Source of the DNA: Selenihalanaerobacter shriftii
Lineage (GTDB): Bacteria > Bacillota > Halanaerobiia > Halobacteroidales > Acetohalobiaceae
Reading direction: 5' to 3'
Length of the DNA stretch: 64,000 nucleotides
NCBI RefSeq assembly: GCF_900167185.1
Contig: NZ_FUWM01000004.1
Location: forward strand, 62,001 to 126,000
The position numbers and the translations under genes are program-made. Positions within the stretch are counted from its first letter, which is position 1. Each line of letters begins with the position of its first letter. The notes under the pieces are model-generated. The model ran no database searches and was not told the DNA's origin. It saw only the letters and a program-made list of their open reading frames with translations. Positions 26,324-36,208 of this stretch are shown in pieces.

Positions 26324-27124
26324 TTATTCTATTCCTAATTCTTCAAATAAATCTAGAGCATTCTTACCTAAAATTTTTACCCGTTCCATTAAACTTAAAT
26401 CTAACTTTGATAACTGTCTCATCTCTTGTAAAGGGGATTTAATTGGAAAGTCTGATCCAAATAAAACCTTATCTATACCATGTCCTTTAATTATTTCTGT
26501 TGCTTCACTTGAAGATAAGAAGTCTAAAGCACTAGAAGTGTCAATATAAATATCTTTTCCAAATAGATATTTTTTAACCTCATTCCACATTTGATAACCA
26601 CCTAAATGAGCAGCAATCACCCTTAAATCAGGAAAATCTTTTATAACCTGAGCAATCTTTTTAGGTGTACTATAATCACCATCTGGATCATCCACATCAT
26701 CACCAACATGGAATAGGACTAAAAAATCACTTCCAATAGCTTCATAAATATCATATGCCTCTTCCGACAGAATATCAAACTGTTGAAAATCAGGATGTAA
26801 CTTGATACCTTTAATTCCTGTTTCTTTAAGCCGAGCTAATTCTGACTTATAGCCTATAAACCTAGGATGAATCGTTCCAAACTTAATTAAATTATCATTA
26901 TCGATCTGTAGTAACCAATTATTTACTGTTTTTACCTGTGCTGGCACAATCGCTGCTGTATGTAAGACTGCTTTATATAAATTTGCTTCTTCAACTTTTT
27001 TTACTAAACTATCTAAAGTTGCTGTATTACTTATCTCTAATTTATAATGATTTTCTAACTGTTCTATAGCTTTATCAGCAATTTCTTCTGGAAAAGCATG
27101 AGTGTGAAAATCTATTACTTTCAT
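26324..27124 (-). CDS. Amidohydrolase-2 family metal-dependent hydrolase (copy 1)
   Basis: The 266-residue TIM-barrel hydrolase has the metal ligands in order: IDFHTHAFP near residue 4, GIKLHPDFQ, LFHVGDD, VIAAHLGG and FGSDFP near the end. The family includes decarboxylases and amide or lactone hydrolases; the substrate is unknown. It is a close paralogue of the next gene upstream, with the same length and motif spacing, so the pair came from a duplication. It lies between that copy and the rRNA methyltransferase on one strand. Confidence 0.85.
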   Translation of the reverse strand: MKVIDFHTHAFPEEIADKAIEQLENHYKLEISNTATLDSLVKKVEEANLYKAVLHTAAIVPAQVKTVNNWLLQIDNDNLIKFGTIHPRFIGYKSELARLKETGIKGIKLHPDFQQFDILSEEAYDIYEAIGSDFLVLFHVGDDVDDPDGDYSTPKKIAQVIKDFPDLRVIAAHLGGYQMWNEVKKYLFGKDIYIDTSSALDFLSSSEATEIIKGHGIDKVLFGSDFPIKSPLQEMRQLSKLDLSLMERVKILGKNALDLFEELGIE

Positions 27125-27163
27125 CTCCTCGACTCCTCTCCTAGTTAACTTTATATTATTAAA

Positions 27164-27964
27164 TCATAACATTTTTAATTCTGATAATAATTTAAGCCCA
27201 TTCTTAGTTAAAATTCTCCACTTATCCTCTAAACTTAAATCTAAATTTAAAATATTATTTATTTCTTCTCTTGGTGCTTTCATAGGATAATCTGAACCAA
27301 ATAAAATCTTTTCTACACCATGAGCTTCTATTAGCTCACTACCTCTTTCTAATGAAATATATTGAAAGACACTAGAAGTGTCTAAATAAATATCTTTACC
27401 AATAATATGTTTTTCTGCTTCATCCCACATCCTATATCCACCTAAATGGCCTGCTATTACTTCTAATTCTGGAAAATCTTTTATAACCTGAGCCATCTTT
27501 TTAGGAGTACTATAATTATCTTCAGTAGGGTAAACATCATCGCCTACATGAAAAAGGACCAAAAATTCATCTCCAATTATCTCATATAAGTCATACATCT
27601 TCTTATCTGTTAAATCAAATTTTTGAAAATCTGGATGAAGCTTTATCCCTCTTATCTTTAATTCTTTTAATCTGTCTAATTCCCTTCTTATTTCGGGATA
27701 TTCTGGATGTATTGTCCCAAATTTTATTATCTTTGAAGAGCTTACGTTTGCAACCCAATTATTAACTGACTCTACCTGATTAGCATTAGTTGCAGAAGCA
27801 TGTAAAATCATTCTATATACATTAGCCTGTTCTGCTCTTACTAAAAGGTTATCTAAAGTTCCAGTATTATTTATATTTAGATTATAATGTGTTTCTAGCT
27901 GCTCTATTGCCTTCGCTGCTACTTTTTTAGGAAAAGCATGAGCATGAAAATCAATTATTTGCAT
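27164..27964 (-). CDS. Amidohydrolase-2 family metal-dependent hydrolase (copy 2)
   Basis: This 266-residue protein has the same motifs as its neighbour: IDFHAHAFP, GIKLHPDFQ, LFHVGDD, VIAGHLGG and FGSDYP. I place the start at the ATG at 27964, with AAGGGAG before it; this makes both copies equal in length and similar at the N-terminus. A start at 27991 would add nine residues with no family match. Substrate unknown. It is the first gene of a three-gene run with copy 1 and the rRNA methyltransferase. Confidence 0.84.
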   Translation of the reverse strand: MQIIDFHAHAFPKKVAAKAIEQLETHYNLNINNTGTLDNLLVRAEQANVYRMILHASATNANQVESVNNWVANVSSSKIIKFGTIHPEYPEIRRELDRLKELKIRGIKLHPDFQKFDLTDKKMYDLYEIIGDEFLVLFHVGDDVYPTEDNYSTPKKMAQVIKDFPELEVIAGHLGGYRMWDEAEKHIIGKDIYLDTSSVFQYISLERGSELIEAHGVEKILFGSDYPMKAPREEINNILNLDLSLEDKWRILTKNGLKLLSELKML

Positions 27965-28019
27965 AATTAATTTCTCCCTTCTCAATCTCAAATAGATCTA
28001 TAAAATACTAACCCACAAA

Positions 28020-28062
28020 TTAAAGCTAGCACTATCTAATAATTATTAGATAGTGCTAGCAT
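28020..28062. terminator. Long perfect hairpin downstream of the icd-like gene
   Basis: A 16-bp perfect stem (28025-28040 with 28045-28060) with an AATT loop follows the dehydrogenase stop codon. On the minus strand it is followed by TTTAATTTG. It probably ends the synthase-dehydrogenase transcript and also keeps readthrough out of the amidohydrolase genes. Confidence 0.75.
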
Positions 28063-28105
28063 AATTTTCATATTATGTTACAATTAATTTATATTTGTAG
28101 TATAT

Positions 28106-29101
28106 TTAGAGTTTGTCTATTATTGCTTCTGTGATTTCAGTTGTACTAGCTTGACCACCTAAATCTCCAGTTAATATTTCACCTTCAGCTAAAACTTCAG
28201 CTACAGCTTTTTCAACATTATCAGCAGCCTCAGTTTCTTCTAAATGACGTAACATCAAAACCCCAGATAATAATAGAGCAACCGGATTAGCTTTATTCTC
28301 CCCTGCTATATCTGGAGCACTACCATGCACCGCCTCAAAGACAGCTATCTCATCACCGAGATTAGCTCCAGGAGTTAGTCCTAAACCACCGATCAGTCCA
28401 GCACAGAGGTCTGAGACTACATCTCCATATAGGTTAGGAAGCACTAATACATCATACTTCTCTGGATATTGTACTAACTGCATACACATATTATCCACAA
28501 TACGGTCATCAAATTCTACTTCTGGATAGTCTTCAGCTACTTCTCTAGCAACTTCTAAGAAAAGACCATCACTTAACTTCATAATATTGGCTTTATGCAC
28601 AGCAGTTACTTTCTCGCGATTATGTTTTTTAGCATATTCAAAAGCAGCCTTAACAATCCGCTTTGAAGCCTTTCTAGTAACTACTTTAATACTTTCTGCT
28701 GCATCATCTCCAACCATATGCTCAATACCAGCATATAATCCTTCTGTATTTTCTCTAAAAACTACTAAATCAATATCTTTAAACTTAGTAGGCGCTCCTT
28801 CAAAAGCTTTAGCTGGACGCAAATTAGTATATAAATCTAACTTTTTTCTAATAGCCACATTAACACTTCTAAAACCACTTCCGACGGGAGTAGTAATTGG
28901 GCCTTTTAATGCTACCTTATTCTTACGAATAGTATCTAAAACCTCATCAGGTAATGGAGTTCCATATTCATCCATTACTCCTTCTCCAGCATTTATTTCT
29001 TCCCACTTAATCTCTACTCCAGCAGCTTTTATAATTTCTTGTACTGCTTTTGAAACTTCAGGTCCGATTCCATCCCCTGGAATCAATGTTACAGTATGCA
29101 T
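28106..29101 (-). CDS. NAD-dependent isocitrate dehydrogenase-like protein
   Basis: The 331-residue protein belongs to the isocitrate/isopropylmalate dehydrogenase family: [13 protein letters not shown] at the N-terminus, [18 protein letters not shown] (the S-x-N-x-x-I/L-R pattern seen in isocitrate and homoisocitrate dehydrogenases), [19 protein letters not shown], and [15 protein letters not shown], which suggests NAD as coenzyme. The start is the ATG at 29101, with GAGGAGG upstream. It follows the citrate/homocitrate synthase-like gene after 39 bases, in one operon. It most likely oxidises isocitrate to 2-oxoglutarate, but homoisocitrate cannot be excluded. Confidence 0.85.
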   Translation of the reverse strand: MHTVTLIPGDGIGPEVSKAVQEIIKAAGVEIKWEEINAGEGVMDEYGTPLPDEVLDTIRKNKVALKGPITTPVGSGFRSVNVAIRKKLDLYTNLRPAKAFEGAPTKFKDIDLVVFRENTEGLYAGIEHMVGDDAAESIKVVTRKASKRIVKAAFEYAKKHNREKVTAVHKANIMKLSDGLFLEVAREVAEDYPEVEFDDRIVDNMCMQLVQYPEKYDVLVLPNLYGDVVSDLCAGLIGGLGLTPGANLGDEIAVFEAVHGSAPDIAGENKANPVALLLSGVLMLRHLEETEAADNVEKAVAEVLAEGEILTGDLGGQASTTEITEAIIDKL

Positions 29102-29140
29102 TATAATTCCTCCTCGACTTATCAATAGGTTGTATGAAAA

Positions 29141-30295
29141 TTAGGAAGTCTTTTCTTGCTTCCACTCTTCTCCTACTTCTTCTTTATAATCTTCATAAAT
29201 ATATATCAATTCTTTATCAAATAAAGCCCTCTTATACTGCACAGCAGACTCTCTGACTCGTGATAAAACCTCTTCTGCTTCTTTATCCGTTAATTTAATA
29301 CCATACTCTCTAAATTTATTAACGATAGCCTTCTTCCCAGAGTGTTTACCGATAATAATTTGTCTTTCTAAACCTACCTCTTCCGGAGTAAATACTTCAT
29401 AAGTAGATGCATTCTTTAATACTCCATCAGCATGAATTCCAGATTCATGAGCAAACATATTAGTACCCACGATTGCCTTCCATGCTGGCAAGTCCCGAGC
29501 AGATGCTCGAGCAACATATTCAGAAAGTTGTCTAAAGTCTTCAGTAGTAAACTCCATCTTTACATCATATAAGTATTTTAAAGCCATAACTACTTCTTCT
29601 AAAGCAGCGTTTCCGGCCCTTTCACCTAAACCATTAACTGTAACTCCAAGGTAATTTGCTCCTGCTCTAACTCCAGCTAAACCATTAGCTGCTGCTAAAC
29701 CGAAGTCATTATGAGTATGCATCTCTATGTCTATACCTACTTCATCAATGATATATTTAACTCGGTCGTGAATATCGAATGGTTCCATAATTCCTACAGT
29801 GTCACAATATCTTAATCTATCTGCTCCTGCTTCTTTAGCCTCTTTGGCAAACTTAATTAAGAACTCTCTATCACTCCGTGAAGCATCCTCAGCATTAACT
29901 GATACATATAGGTTATTCTTTTTAGCAAATTCTACTGCTTTTACCATATTAGAAAGCACCCAGTCTTTATCCTGCTTTAACTTATGCTCAATATGAATAT
30001 CTGAAGTAGAAATTGAAATAGCTACTGCGTCTGCTCCACAATCTAAAGAAGCCTTAACATCAGAAACTACTGCCCGATTCCACGCCATAATACTAGCATC
30101 TAGTTCAGCATTGACTATTGTTTTAATGGATTCTTTTTCATCTCCACCCATTACAGGAATTCCAGCCTCAATCTGATCTACACCAATTTGATCTAACAAT
30201 TTAGCAATCCTAATTTTTTCTCGATTTGCAAATACAACACCTGCAGTCTGTTCTCCATCACGTAAAGTAGTATCAACTATTTTTATTCCTTCCAT
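29141..30295 (-). CDS. Homocitrate synthase / Re-citrate synthase-like enzyme
   Basis: The 384-residue TIM-barrel enzyme of the isopropylmalate synthase group has VDTTLRDGEQTAGVVF at the start (catalytic R and metal-binding D), the metal-binding HTHNDFGLAAANGLAG, and VNGLGERAGNAALEEVV. Length and motifs match NifV-type homocitrate synthases. Re-citrate synthases of clostridia come from the same group. No nif genes are seen; it is paired with an isocitrate dehydrogenase-like gene, and aconitase lies 10 kb away. The context favours synthesis of citrate from oxaloacetate and acetyl-CoA; homocitrate formation is the alternative. Two promoters lie upstream. Confidence 0.8.
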   Translation of the reverse strand: MEGIKIVDTTLRDGEQTAGVVFANREKIRIAKLLDQIGVDQIEAGIPVMGGDEKESIKTIVNAELDASIMAWNRAVVSDVKASLDCGADAVAISISTSDIHIEHKLKQDKDWVLSNMVKAVEFAKKNNLYVSVNAEDASRSDREFLIKFAKEAKEAGADRLRYCDTVGIMEPFDIHDRVKYIIDEVGIDIEMHTHNDFGLAAANGLAGVRAGANYLGVTVNGLGERAGNAALEEVVMALKYLYDVKMEFTTEDFRQLSEYVARASARDLPAWKAIVGTNMFAHESGIHADGVLKNASTYEVFTPEEVGLERQIIIGKHSGKKAIVNKFREYGIKLTDKEAEEVLSRVRESAVQYKRALFDKELIYIYEDYKEEVGEEWKQEKTS

Positions 30296-30325
30296 CTAAT
30301 CACTCCTCTTCTCTTCTTCTTAATT

Positions 30326-30354
30326 ACTATACATTAAAGTGTATAATATTACAA
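30326..30354 (-). promoter_or_regulatory. Proximal promoter of the synthase-dehydrogenase operon
   Basis: On the minus strand TTGTAA (30354-30349) and TATAGT (30331-30326) are separated by 17 bases, about 30 bases before the gene start. It lies after the hairpin at 30371-30396, so it can drive the operon even if that hairpin stops the upstream transcript. Confidence 0.6.
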
Positions 30355-30363
30355 AGATGGTAT

Positions 30364-30486
30364 AAAGAAAGACTCTAAAGTATAATCTTTAGAGTCAATT
30401 TAAAACAAATTATATAACTAATTTATTTTAGCTCTGTACTCTTTAATTTTCTACCCCCATCAATACCCATACTTAATACATCCTAT
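30364..30486 (-). ncRNA. Candidate small RNA or attenuated leader
   Basis: A perfect-consensus promoter (30493-30521) would start a transcript near 30486. About 90 bases later comes a 10-bp perfect hairpin (GACTCTAAAG with CTTTAGAGTC, 30371-30396) followed on the minus strand by TTTCTTTATA, as in an intrinsic terminator. This would give an RNA of about 115-120 bases. It contains a possible 15-codon frame (MGIDGGRKLK...) without a good ribosome site. No known riboswitch or T-box motif was recognised. It may be a small RNA, or a leader that attenuates the operon downstream. Confidence 0.45.
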
Positions 30487-30492
30487 AGCTAT

Positions 30493-30521
30493 ATTATACA
30501 ATCTAACTGGCTTTTTGTCAA
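30493..30521 (-). promoter_or_regulatory. Perfect-consensus sigma-A promoter
   Basis: On the minus strand TTGACA (30521-30516) and TATAAT (30498-30493) are separated by exactly 17 bases. It lies in the 380-base gap between gatB and the synthase gene and points towards the latter. Confidence 0.85.
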
Positions 30522-30556
30522 CCCTTATTACCTTTCCTAAGACCATCTCCCAACTT

Positions 30557-30580
30557 ACAAATAATAAAAGTATTATTTGT
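30557..30580. repeat. AT-rich perfect inverted repeat upstream of the promoter
   Basis: ACAAATAATA (30557-30566) and TATTATTTGT (30571-30580) form a 10-bp palindrome around AAAG, about 35 bases upstream of the -35 box at 30521. It may be an operator or activator site, or chance in AT-rich DNA. Confidence 0.35.
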
Positions 30581-30627
30581 ATCATGATTTTTTATCCTAA
30601 ATTATAAATATTAAGATTTTTATATAA

Positions 30628-30667
30628 ATACAAAATAACCCTCTTAATCGTTATAATTAAGAGGGCT
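30628..30667 (-). terminator. Intrinsic terminator of the gatCAB operon
   Basis: On the minus strand GCCCTCTTAAT pairs with ATTAAGAGGGT around a short loop, followed by TATTTTG. It lies 10 bases after the gatB stop codon. Confidence 0.85.
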
Positions 30668-30676
30668 AAAATAGAA

Positions 30677-32113
30677 TTAATTTAATTTTTCTCTTAACAT
30701 TTCATTTGTTAATTGAGGATCAGCTTTACCTCTAGTCTCTTTCATAATCTGACCTACTAAATAACCGATAGCTTGATCTTTTCCACCTTGATAATCAGCT
30801 ACTGCATCAGGATTTTCCTCTATTACTTTATCAACAATATTTCCTAATTCATCTTCATTACTAATCTGCTTTAATCCTTTTTCTTCCACAATAGTATCAG
30901 GAGCTTTACCTGTATTGAACATTTCTTCAAATACAGTTTTAGCTATTTTACTTGATATAGTATCGTCATCTAATAGCTTTAACATATTTGCTAAACCATC
31001 TGGATCTACTTTAGCTTCATCTATTTCTATGTCTTCTTCATTTAATAAACGCATTAAGTCTCCCATAATCCAATTACTAACACTCTTTGGATCATCATGC
31101 TTTTCTACTGTAGCTTCAAAGAAATCAGCAACCGATTTAGAATCAATTAAAACTTCAGCATCATATTCTGGTAGCCCAAATTCTGCTACAAATCTCTTTC
31201 TACGAACTGCTGGTAATTCTGGAATAGTCTCAGCAATATCTTCTAACCAAGCTTTATCCACTTCCATCGGAACTAAATCTGGTTCCGGAAAGTAACGATA
31301 ATCATGAGCTTCCTCTTTACCTCTCATTGAGAATGTCCTCTCCTGATTAGCATCCCACATTCTAGTCTCTTGGACTACTTCTTCTCCAGAATCTAAAACC
31401 TTCTCTTGCCGCTTAATCTCATACTTTAGACCTTTTTCTATAGCCTTAAAAGAGTTCATATTCTTTAATTCTGTCTTAGTTCCTAACTCTTTAGCACCTT
31501 TTGGTTTGATAGAAGCATTCGCATCACACCTTAAAGAACCTTCGGCCATATTACAATTAGAGACCTCTAAATATTCCAAAATACTTTTTAATTTCTTAAG
31601 GTAAGCAATAGCTTGAGCAGGTGAATGAATATCTGGTTCTGTTACAATCTCAATTAAAGGAGTCCCTACTCTATTATAATCAACTAAACTATCTCCTGAA
31701 TCTGAATGTACTAACTTTCCAGCATCTTCTTCCATATGAATGCGATTAATGCTAATTCTGACTGCTTCCTCATTATTCTCAGTCTCTACATCTATATATC
31801 CATCTGTACATAAAGGTAAATCAAATTGGGAAACCTGGTATGCCTTTGGTAAATCAGGATAAAAATAATTTTTACGATCAAATTTACTAAAAGTAGCAAT
31901 ATCACAGTTTAAAGCTAAGCCTGCTTTAACTGCATAATCTACAGCTTTCTTATTTAAAACTGGTAATACTCCTGGCAAACCTAAACAGACTGGGCAAGTG
32001 TGCACATTAGGTTCTGCCCCAAATTCATTACTACAACTACAGAAAATCTTAGTATCTGTATCTAATTGGGCATGTACCTCTAACCCAATAGTAATATCAT
32101 AATCTTCTAGCAT
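30677..32113 (-). CDS. gatB: Aspartyl/glutamyl-tRNA(Asn/Gln) amidotransferase subunit B
   Basis: The 478-residue protein has the GatB signature (ITIGLEVHAQLDTDTKIFCS; the zinc-type cysteines in FCSCSNEFG and HTCPVCLGLPG) and the C-terminal GatB/Yqey tail domain (about 330-478). It binds and activates misacylated Glu-tRNA(Gln) or Asp-tRNA(Asn) for amidation with ammonia from GatA. It is the last gene of gatC-gatA-gatB. Length is normal. Confidence 0.97.
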   Translation of the reverse strand: MLEDYDITIGLEVHAQLDTDTKIFCSCSNEFGAEPNVHTCPVCLGLPGVLPVLNKKAVDYAVKAGLALNCDIATFSKFDRKNYFYPDLPKAYQVSQFDLPLCTDGYIDVETENNEEAVRISINRIHMEEDAGKLVHSDSGDSLVDYNRVGTPLIEIVTEPDIHSPAQAIAYLKKLKSILEYLEVSNCNMAEGSLRCDANASIKPKGAKELGTKTELKNMNSFKAIEKGLKYEIKRQEKVLDSGEEVVQETRMWDANQERTFSMRGKEEAHDYRYFPEPDLVPMEVDKAWLEDIAETIPELPAVRRKRFVAEFGLPEYDAEVLIDSKSVADFFEATVEKHDDPKSVSNWIMGDLMRLLNEEDIEIDEAKVDPDGLANMLKLLDDDTISSKIAKTVFEEMFNTGKAPDTIVEEKGLKQISNEDELGNIVDKVIEENPDAVADYQGGKDQAIGYLVGQIMKETRGKADPQLTNEMLREKLN

Positions 32114-32135
32114 TCTCTACACCTCCACAATTAAA

Positions 32136-33596
32136 TTACAGTTCTGGCCGCTGTCGGTGAAAATCTGTATTCTGTTCAAAAGCATAAGCTACTTGAATTA
32201 ATTTTTCTTCAGCAAAATGATTACCTAAGAATTGTAGTCCAATAGGTAAACCTTCACTATCAAATCCACAAGGAATTGAAATACCTGGAATTCCAGCTAG
32301 ATTTGCTGGGATTGTACATAAATCAGACATATACATCTGTAATGGATCATCACTCTTCTCTCCAATCTTAAATGCTGTTGATGGAGAAGTTGGTGAAATT
32401 ATAACATCATAATCTTCGAATACTTTTTCAAAATCATCCTTAATTAATGTTCTAACCTTCTGTGCCTTAAGATAATAAGCATCATAATATCCAGAACTTA
32501 GAGCATAAGTTCCTAGCATAATTCTACGCTTAACCTCATCTCCAAACCCTTCACTACGAGTCTTCTTAAACATATCAATTAATCCATCAGCATTTTCAGA
32601 GCGATAACCATATCTAACTCCGTCATAACGAGCTAAATTTGAACTAGCCTCTGCTGGTGCTATTAAATAATAAGTCGGCAAAGCATACTCTGTATGTGGT
32701 AAAGAAACTTCCTCACAAGTAGCTCCTAATTCCTCTAATTTTTCAATAGCTGCTTCTACTGCTTCCTTCACCTCAGCATCTATTCCCTCACCAAAGTATT
32801 CTTTAGGAATTCCAATCTTCATTTCAGATACATCATCGACTAAAGCTTCAGTAAAGTCCGGTACTTCTCTATCAACCGAAGTGGAATCATGTGGGCCATG
32901 ACCACAAATATAATTTAAAGCTAAAGCACAATCCGTCACATCTTTAGAAAATGGTCCAATTTGGTCTAATGAAGAAGCAAAAGCTACTAATCCATATCTA
33001 GACACAAATCCATAAGTAGGTTTCATTCCTACTACACCACATAACGCAGCTGGCTGTCTAATTGAACCACCAGTATCAGACCCTAAAGAGATAAGGGCTT
33101 CTCCGGCAGCAACCGCTGCTGCTGACCCTCCACTAGAACCTCCTGGTACTCTCTCTAAATCCCAAGGATTCTTAGTAGTAAAGAAACCAGAGTTCTCAGT
33201 AGAAGAACCCATAGCAAATTCATCTAAATTCGTCTTGCCAATCATAATAGTATCAGCATTATCTAATTTTTCAACTACTGTTGCATTATAAGGCGGCTTA
33301 AAGTTATGTAAGATATTTGAAGAACAAGTAGTCTTTATTCCTTCAGTACACATATTATCTTTAATAGCTACTGGTATTCCTGCTAAAGGACTTATTTCTT
33401 CACCATTAGCAAGCATTTCATCTACCTTTTTAGCTTTGTCCAATGCTACTTCTTTAGTTAAAGTCATATAAGCTTGTACATCATCTTCTATTTCTTCAAT
33501 TCGTTCATAAATAGCTTCTACTACCTCTTGTGCGCTTGCTTCACCAGCTTTTAACTTCTCATGCAATTCATGAGCAGTTAATTCATAAAATTTCAT
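32136..33596 (-). CDS. gatA: Aspartyl/glutamyl-tRNA(Asn/Gln) amidotransferase subunit A
   Basis: The 486-residue amidase-signature enzyme has the catalytic lysine in [11 protein letters not shown], the glycine/serine-rich motif [16 protein letters not shown] and the nucleophile region [15 protein letters not shown] (Ser-cisSer-Lys triad). It releases ammonia from glutamine or asparagine for the tRNA-dependent amidation. It lies 21 bases after gatC and 22 bases before gatB, in one operon. Confidence 0.97.
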   Translation of the reverse strand: MKFYELTAHELHEKLKAGEASAQEVVEAIYERIEEIEDDVQAYMTLTKEVALDKAKKVDEMLANGEEISPLAGIPVAIKDNMCTEGIKTTCSSNILHNFKPPYNATVVEKLDNADTIMIGKTNLDEFAMGSSTENSGFFTTKNPWDLERVPGGSSGGSAAAVAAGEALISLGSDTGGSIRQPAALCGVVGMKPTYGFVSRYGLVAFASSLDQIGPFSKDVTDCALALNYICGHGPHDSTSVDREVPDFTEALVDDVSEMKIGIPKEYFGEGIDAEVKEAVEAAIEKLEELGATCEEVSLPHTEYALPTYYLIAPAEASSNLARYDGVRYGYRSENADGLIDMFKKTRSEGFGDEVKRRIMLGTYALSSGYYDAYYLKAQKVRTLIKDDFEKVFEDYDVIISPTSPSTAFKIGEKSDDPLQMYMSDLCTIPANLAGIPGISIPCGFDSEGLPIGLQFLGNHFAEEKLIQVAYAFEQNTDFHRQRPEL

Positions 33597-33617
33597 TCCA
33601 GTCCCTCCTTAACCGAT

Positions 33618-33914
33618 TTACTCTCCAGTTTCTATAACCTTAGGTACTTTAAATGACCCATCTTTCTTTTCTGGAGCATTCTCTAAAGCAATATCCCGAT
33701 CTAATGACTCTTCTACAACATCTTCTCTAAAAACATTCTTAATCGGCAAAGCATGAGCTGTTGGTTCAACACCTTCAGTATCCAACTCATTTAGCTTGTC
33801 CGCATAATCTAAAATATCATTTAATTGATCTGTCATTTTTTCTTCTTCTTCTGTTGATAATTCTAACCTAGCTAACATAGCTACCTTCTCTACTGTAGCC
33901 TGGTCAATCTTCAT
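33618..33914 (-). CDS. gatC: Aspartyl/glutamyl-tRNA(Asn/Gln) amidotransferase subunit C
   Basis: The 98-residue protein has the GatC pattern: VEKVAMLARLELSTEEEE, then LNDILDYADKLNELDTEGVEPT and NVFREDVVEES. It is the small clamp that holds GatA and GatB together. I place the start at the ATG at 33914, six bases after GGTGGTGA; an upstream GTG at 33926 overlaps that site. It is the first gene of the operon. Confidence 0.95.
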   Translation of the reverse strand: MKIDQATVEKVAMLARLELSTEEEEKMTDQLNDILDYADKLNELDTEGVEPTAHALPIKNVFREDVVEESLDRDIALENAPEKKDGSFKVPKVIETGE

Positions 33915-34047
33915 TAACTTCACCACCCTTTCATATATACATCTAGATACCTTTTATCATTATAACATAGCCTGGGAATTGAAGCAACAATCTCTAATAA
34001 TGGTTAATATAAAGTTAGTATATACAGTTATAAAGGAAATAATTACA

Positions 34048-34100
34048 AATAAAATGGTCAACATACCCTAATCTCACAAGATATATTGACCATCTAATTA
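34048..34100 (-). terminator. Terminator of the chemoreceptor gene
   Basis: On the minus strand ATGGTCAATATA pairs with an imperfect TATGTTGACCAT further on, followed by TTTTATTTG. The loop is long (about 20 bases). It lies some 60 bases after the stop codon. Confidence 0.65.
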
Positions 34101-34160
34101 TATATTATTGGCTTATTGAGTAATTTATCTTCATATAATAAGTTTAAAGAAGTAATATTA

Positions 34161-36113
34161 TTATATATTGGTTACTTTATCGTCTATATTATCTACTAAA
34201 TCTTCACTGTCTTTAGCAATCTGTTCTAACATATCCTGTAAATGTGATACTGATTCTGCTACTTCTTCAAACTTAGAATTTATCTCTTCAGTAGAAGCCC
34301 AAATTTCTTCAGTAGAAGCACTTGTTTCCTCTGTCTTACTGGCTTGGTCTTCACTTGTTTCAATTACATCATCCATATTTTCAGTAATTAAGTTTGAAGC
34401 TTCAGAGATTGAATCAAAAATATCAACAATACTATTCTCATCAGATTCTTCAGTACCTATAGTAATTTCACGCATATTATGTGTAGCACCTTTTACTCCA
34501 TTAATTATATCTTGGATTTTTTGCGTTGAGGTCGCACTCCTTTCAGCTAACTCTCTAATTTCATCAGCCACTACTGCAAAACCTCTACCTTGTTCTCCAG
34601 CCCGTGCTGCCTCAATTGCAGCATTTAAAGCTAATAGATTCGTCTGCTCAGTAATCTCCATAATTGTATTGGAAATTTCGCCAATCTGTTCAACTTTATT
34701 TTCTAAATTCTTCATGGATTCAATCGCATCATCTAAAATCCTATTACCATATTCAATCTTTTGATCTGTATTCTTAATTTCAGAAAATGTTTTTTCTCCT
34801 GCTGAATATATATCATGGGAACGATCAGATAATTCTTCAATAGTAGTAGAAACCTCTCCAATGACTTTACTGACCTCACCTATTGAATCTCTAGATTGAT
34901 TAGTATTCTGATTAACTTGCGTCACACTCGCAGTTGCTTCTTGTAAGACTGTCTCTAAATGTTCAGCATTTTCATAAATATCTTTGATGATTTGACGAAT
35001 AGTACTCAACATATAATTATAAGACTCACCTAATTCACCTATCTCATCTTCACTGTCAATTTCAATCTTCTGTGAGAAGTCTCCAGCTGCTACTGTCTGG
35101 CTAACTTCTACTAAATCTAGAATTGGTCCTGTAATTCTCTTAGCAAAGAAATTAATAATTAAACCAGCAATCAATAATAAGATGATACTAATCATAATCA
35201 CCCTATTTCTAGATTCATTCATAGCTGCTGCAGTTTCATTGAAATCAAGACCTATCCTTAAAGCCATTCCATTATACGGAACTATTATTTCATAAATGTA
35301 ATCATTCTTTAATTCCAATAACTGAGTCTTATATTCTCCATTTTTAATTACTTGCCCTAGCATACCTTGATTCTTTTTAACATAATTCTTTAATTCTGCC
35401 TTGAATTTTTTATAATTACTGCTACTCTCCGTTATTTGTAAGTTCTTATCTATAATTGTTATGTAAGAGATTGCTTCTTGGCTACTGACTTGGTCTATAA
35501 TCTTTTGTAAACCTATTTTCTCATTCAGAGTAGTTAAAACACTAGCATCCATCCCTACTTGAACTATACCTGGTTTATCTAATCTACCGACTCCAACAAA
35601 CTTAAATAAAGTATTATCTACATCACGAACCATAGCTTTTTGAGCTACCACTTTATCTGGATTATCTAATATCGCTCTAAATGGATAAGCTTGTGCCTCT
35701 GGATCATCTGGAAAAGTAAACCCTAATCCGTCTGTAAAATTAGTTAAAGTTACTGTTCCATTGCCATCAGTAATCCAAAATTCATCAATCCCAGTCTCTT
35801 TAGATAATTTAATTAGATCTTGATTATTAATATCACCTGCTGCTACTAAATTAGCTAATAATTTAGCTTCAGCTATCATATCTTGTTCTAATACATTTTC
35901 AGCTTGTTTATAAGCAGTTTCAGCATTCATACTACTAGTCTTAATTATATCTGCTAATACTTCACCTTGCCTTCTAAAATTAGCCATCGTTTCTGTATGG
36001 TTTTTATAAATAAGATAGCCAGAAATAGTTGTTACTACTAAGACTAAAATCACCATCATTAAAGCTACTAATTTAAATCTTAAATTAGAACGTAACTTCT
36101 CAACTAAATTCAT
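34161..36113 (-). CDS. Methyl-accepting chemotaxis protein
   Basis: The 650-residue receptor has a first membrane segment (about 13-33), a large extracellular Cache-like sensor (about 35-300, with [11 protein letters not shown] and [15 protein letters not shown]), a second membrane segment (about 303-323), HAMP (about 325-380), and a cytoplasmic signalling domain with the conserved hairpin tip [20 protein letters not shown] near residue 490. It senses an outside ligand and controls CheA. The C-terminal part has repeats of [17 protein letters not shown]. Its ligand is unknown. The start has AAGGAGAG upstream. Expression appears controlled by a c-di-GMP riboswitch and terminator in the 290-base leader. 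Confidence 0.93.
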   Translation of the reverse strand: MNLVEKLRSNLRFKLVALMMVILVLVVTTISGYLIYKNHTETMANFRRQGEVLADIIKTSSMNAETAYKQAENVLEQDMIAEAKLLANLVAAGDINNQDLIKLSKETGIDEFWITDGNGTVTLTNFTDGLGFTFPDDPEAQAYPFRAILDNPDKVVAQKAMVRDVDNTLFKFVGVGRLDKPGIVQVGMDASVLTTLNEKIGLQKIIDQVSSQEAISYITIIDKNLQITESSSNYKKFKAELKNYVKKNQGMLGQVIKNGEYKTQLLELKNDYIYEIIVPYNGMALRIGLDFNETAAAMNESRNRVIMISIILLLIAGLIINFFAKRITGPILDLVEVSQTVAAGDFSQKIEIDSEDEIGELGESYNYMLSTIRQIIKDIYENAEHLETVLQEATASVTQVNQNTNQSRDSIGEVSKVIGEVSTTIEELSDRSHDIYSAGEKTFSEIKNTDQKIEYGNRILDDAIESMKNLENKVEQIGEISNTIMEITEQTNLLALNAAIEAARAGEQGRGFAVVADEIRELAERSATSTQKIQDIINGVKGATHNMREITIGTEESDENSIVDIFDSISEASNLITENMDDVIETSEDQASKTEETSASTEEIWASTEEINSKFEEVAESVSHLQDMLEQIAKDSEDLVDNIDDKVTNI

Positions 36114-36139
36114 ACTTATTATCTCTCCTTACTTGATAA

Positions 36140-36188
36140 ATAAAATTAATAAAACCCTACCCTCAATTAATAAAAGAGGGATAGGGTT
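36140..36188 (-). terminator. Riboswitch-controlled terminator in the chemoreceptor leader
   Basis: On the minus strand AACCCTATCCCTC pairs with GAGGGTAGGGTT (one bulge), followed by TTATTAATTTTATTT. It lies between the c-di-GMP aptamer and the gene. The 5' arm (CCTATCCC) can also pair with GGGGATGATAGG at the 3' edge of the aptamer, which would prevent the terminator. Confidence 0.8.
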
Positions 36189-36208
36189 AATCCACTTATA
36201 AACCTATC

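Noticed and set aside
28587-29144. 185-residue open frame on the plus strand
   Set aside because: It mirrors the isocitrate-dehydrogenase-like gene on the other strand and has no ribosome site or known domain.
34168-34764. 198-residue open frame on the plus strand
   Set aside because: It is antisense to the conserved signalling domain of the chemoreceptor and is serine-rich without family features.
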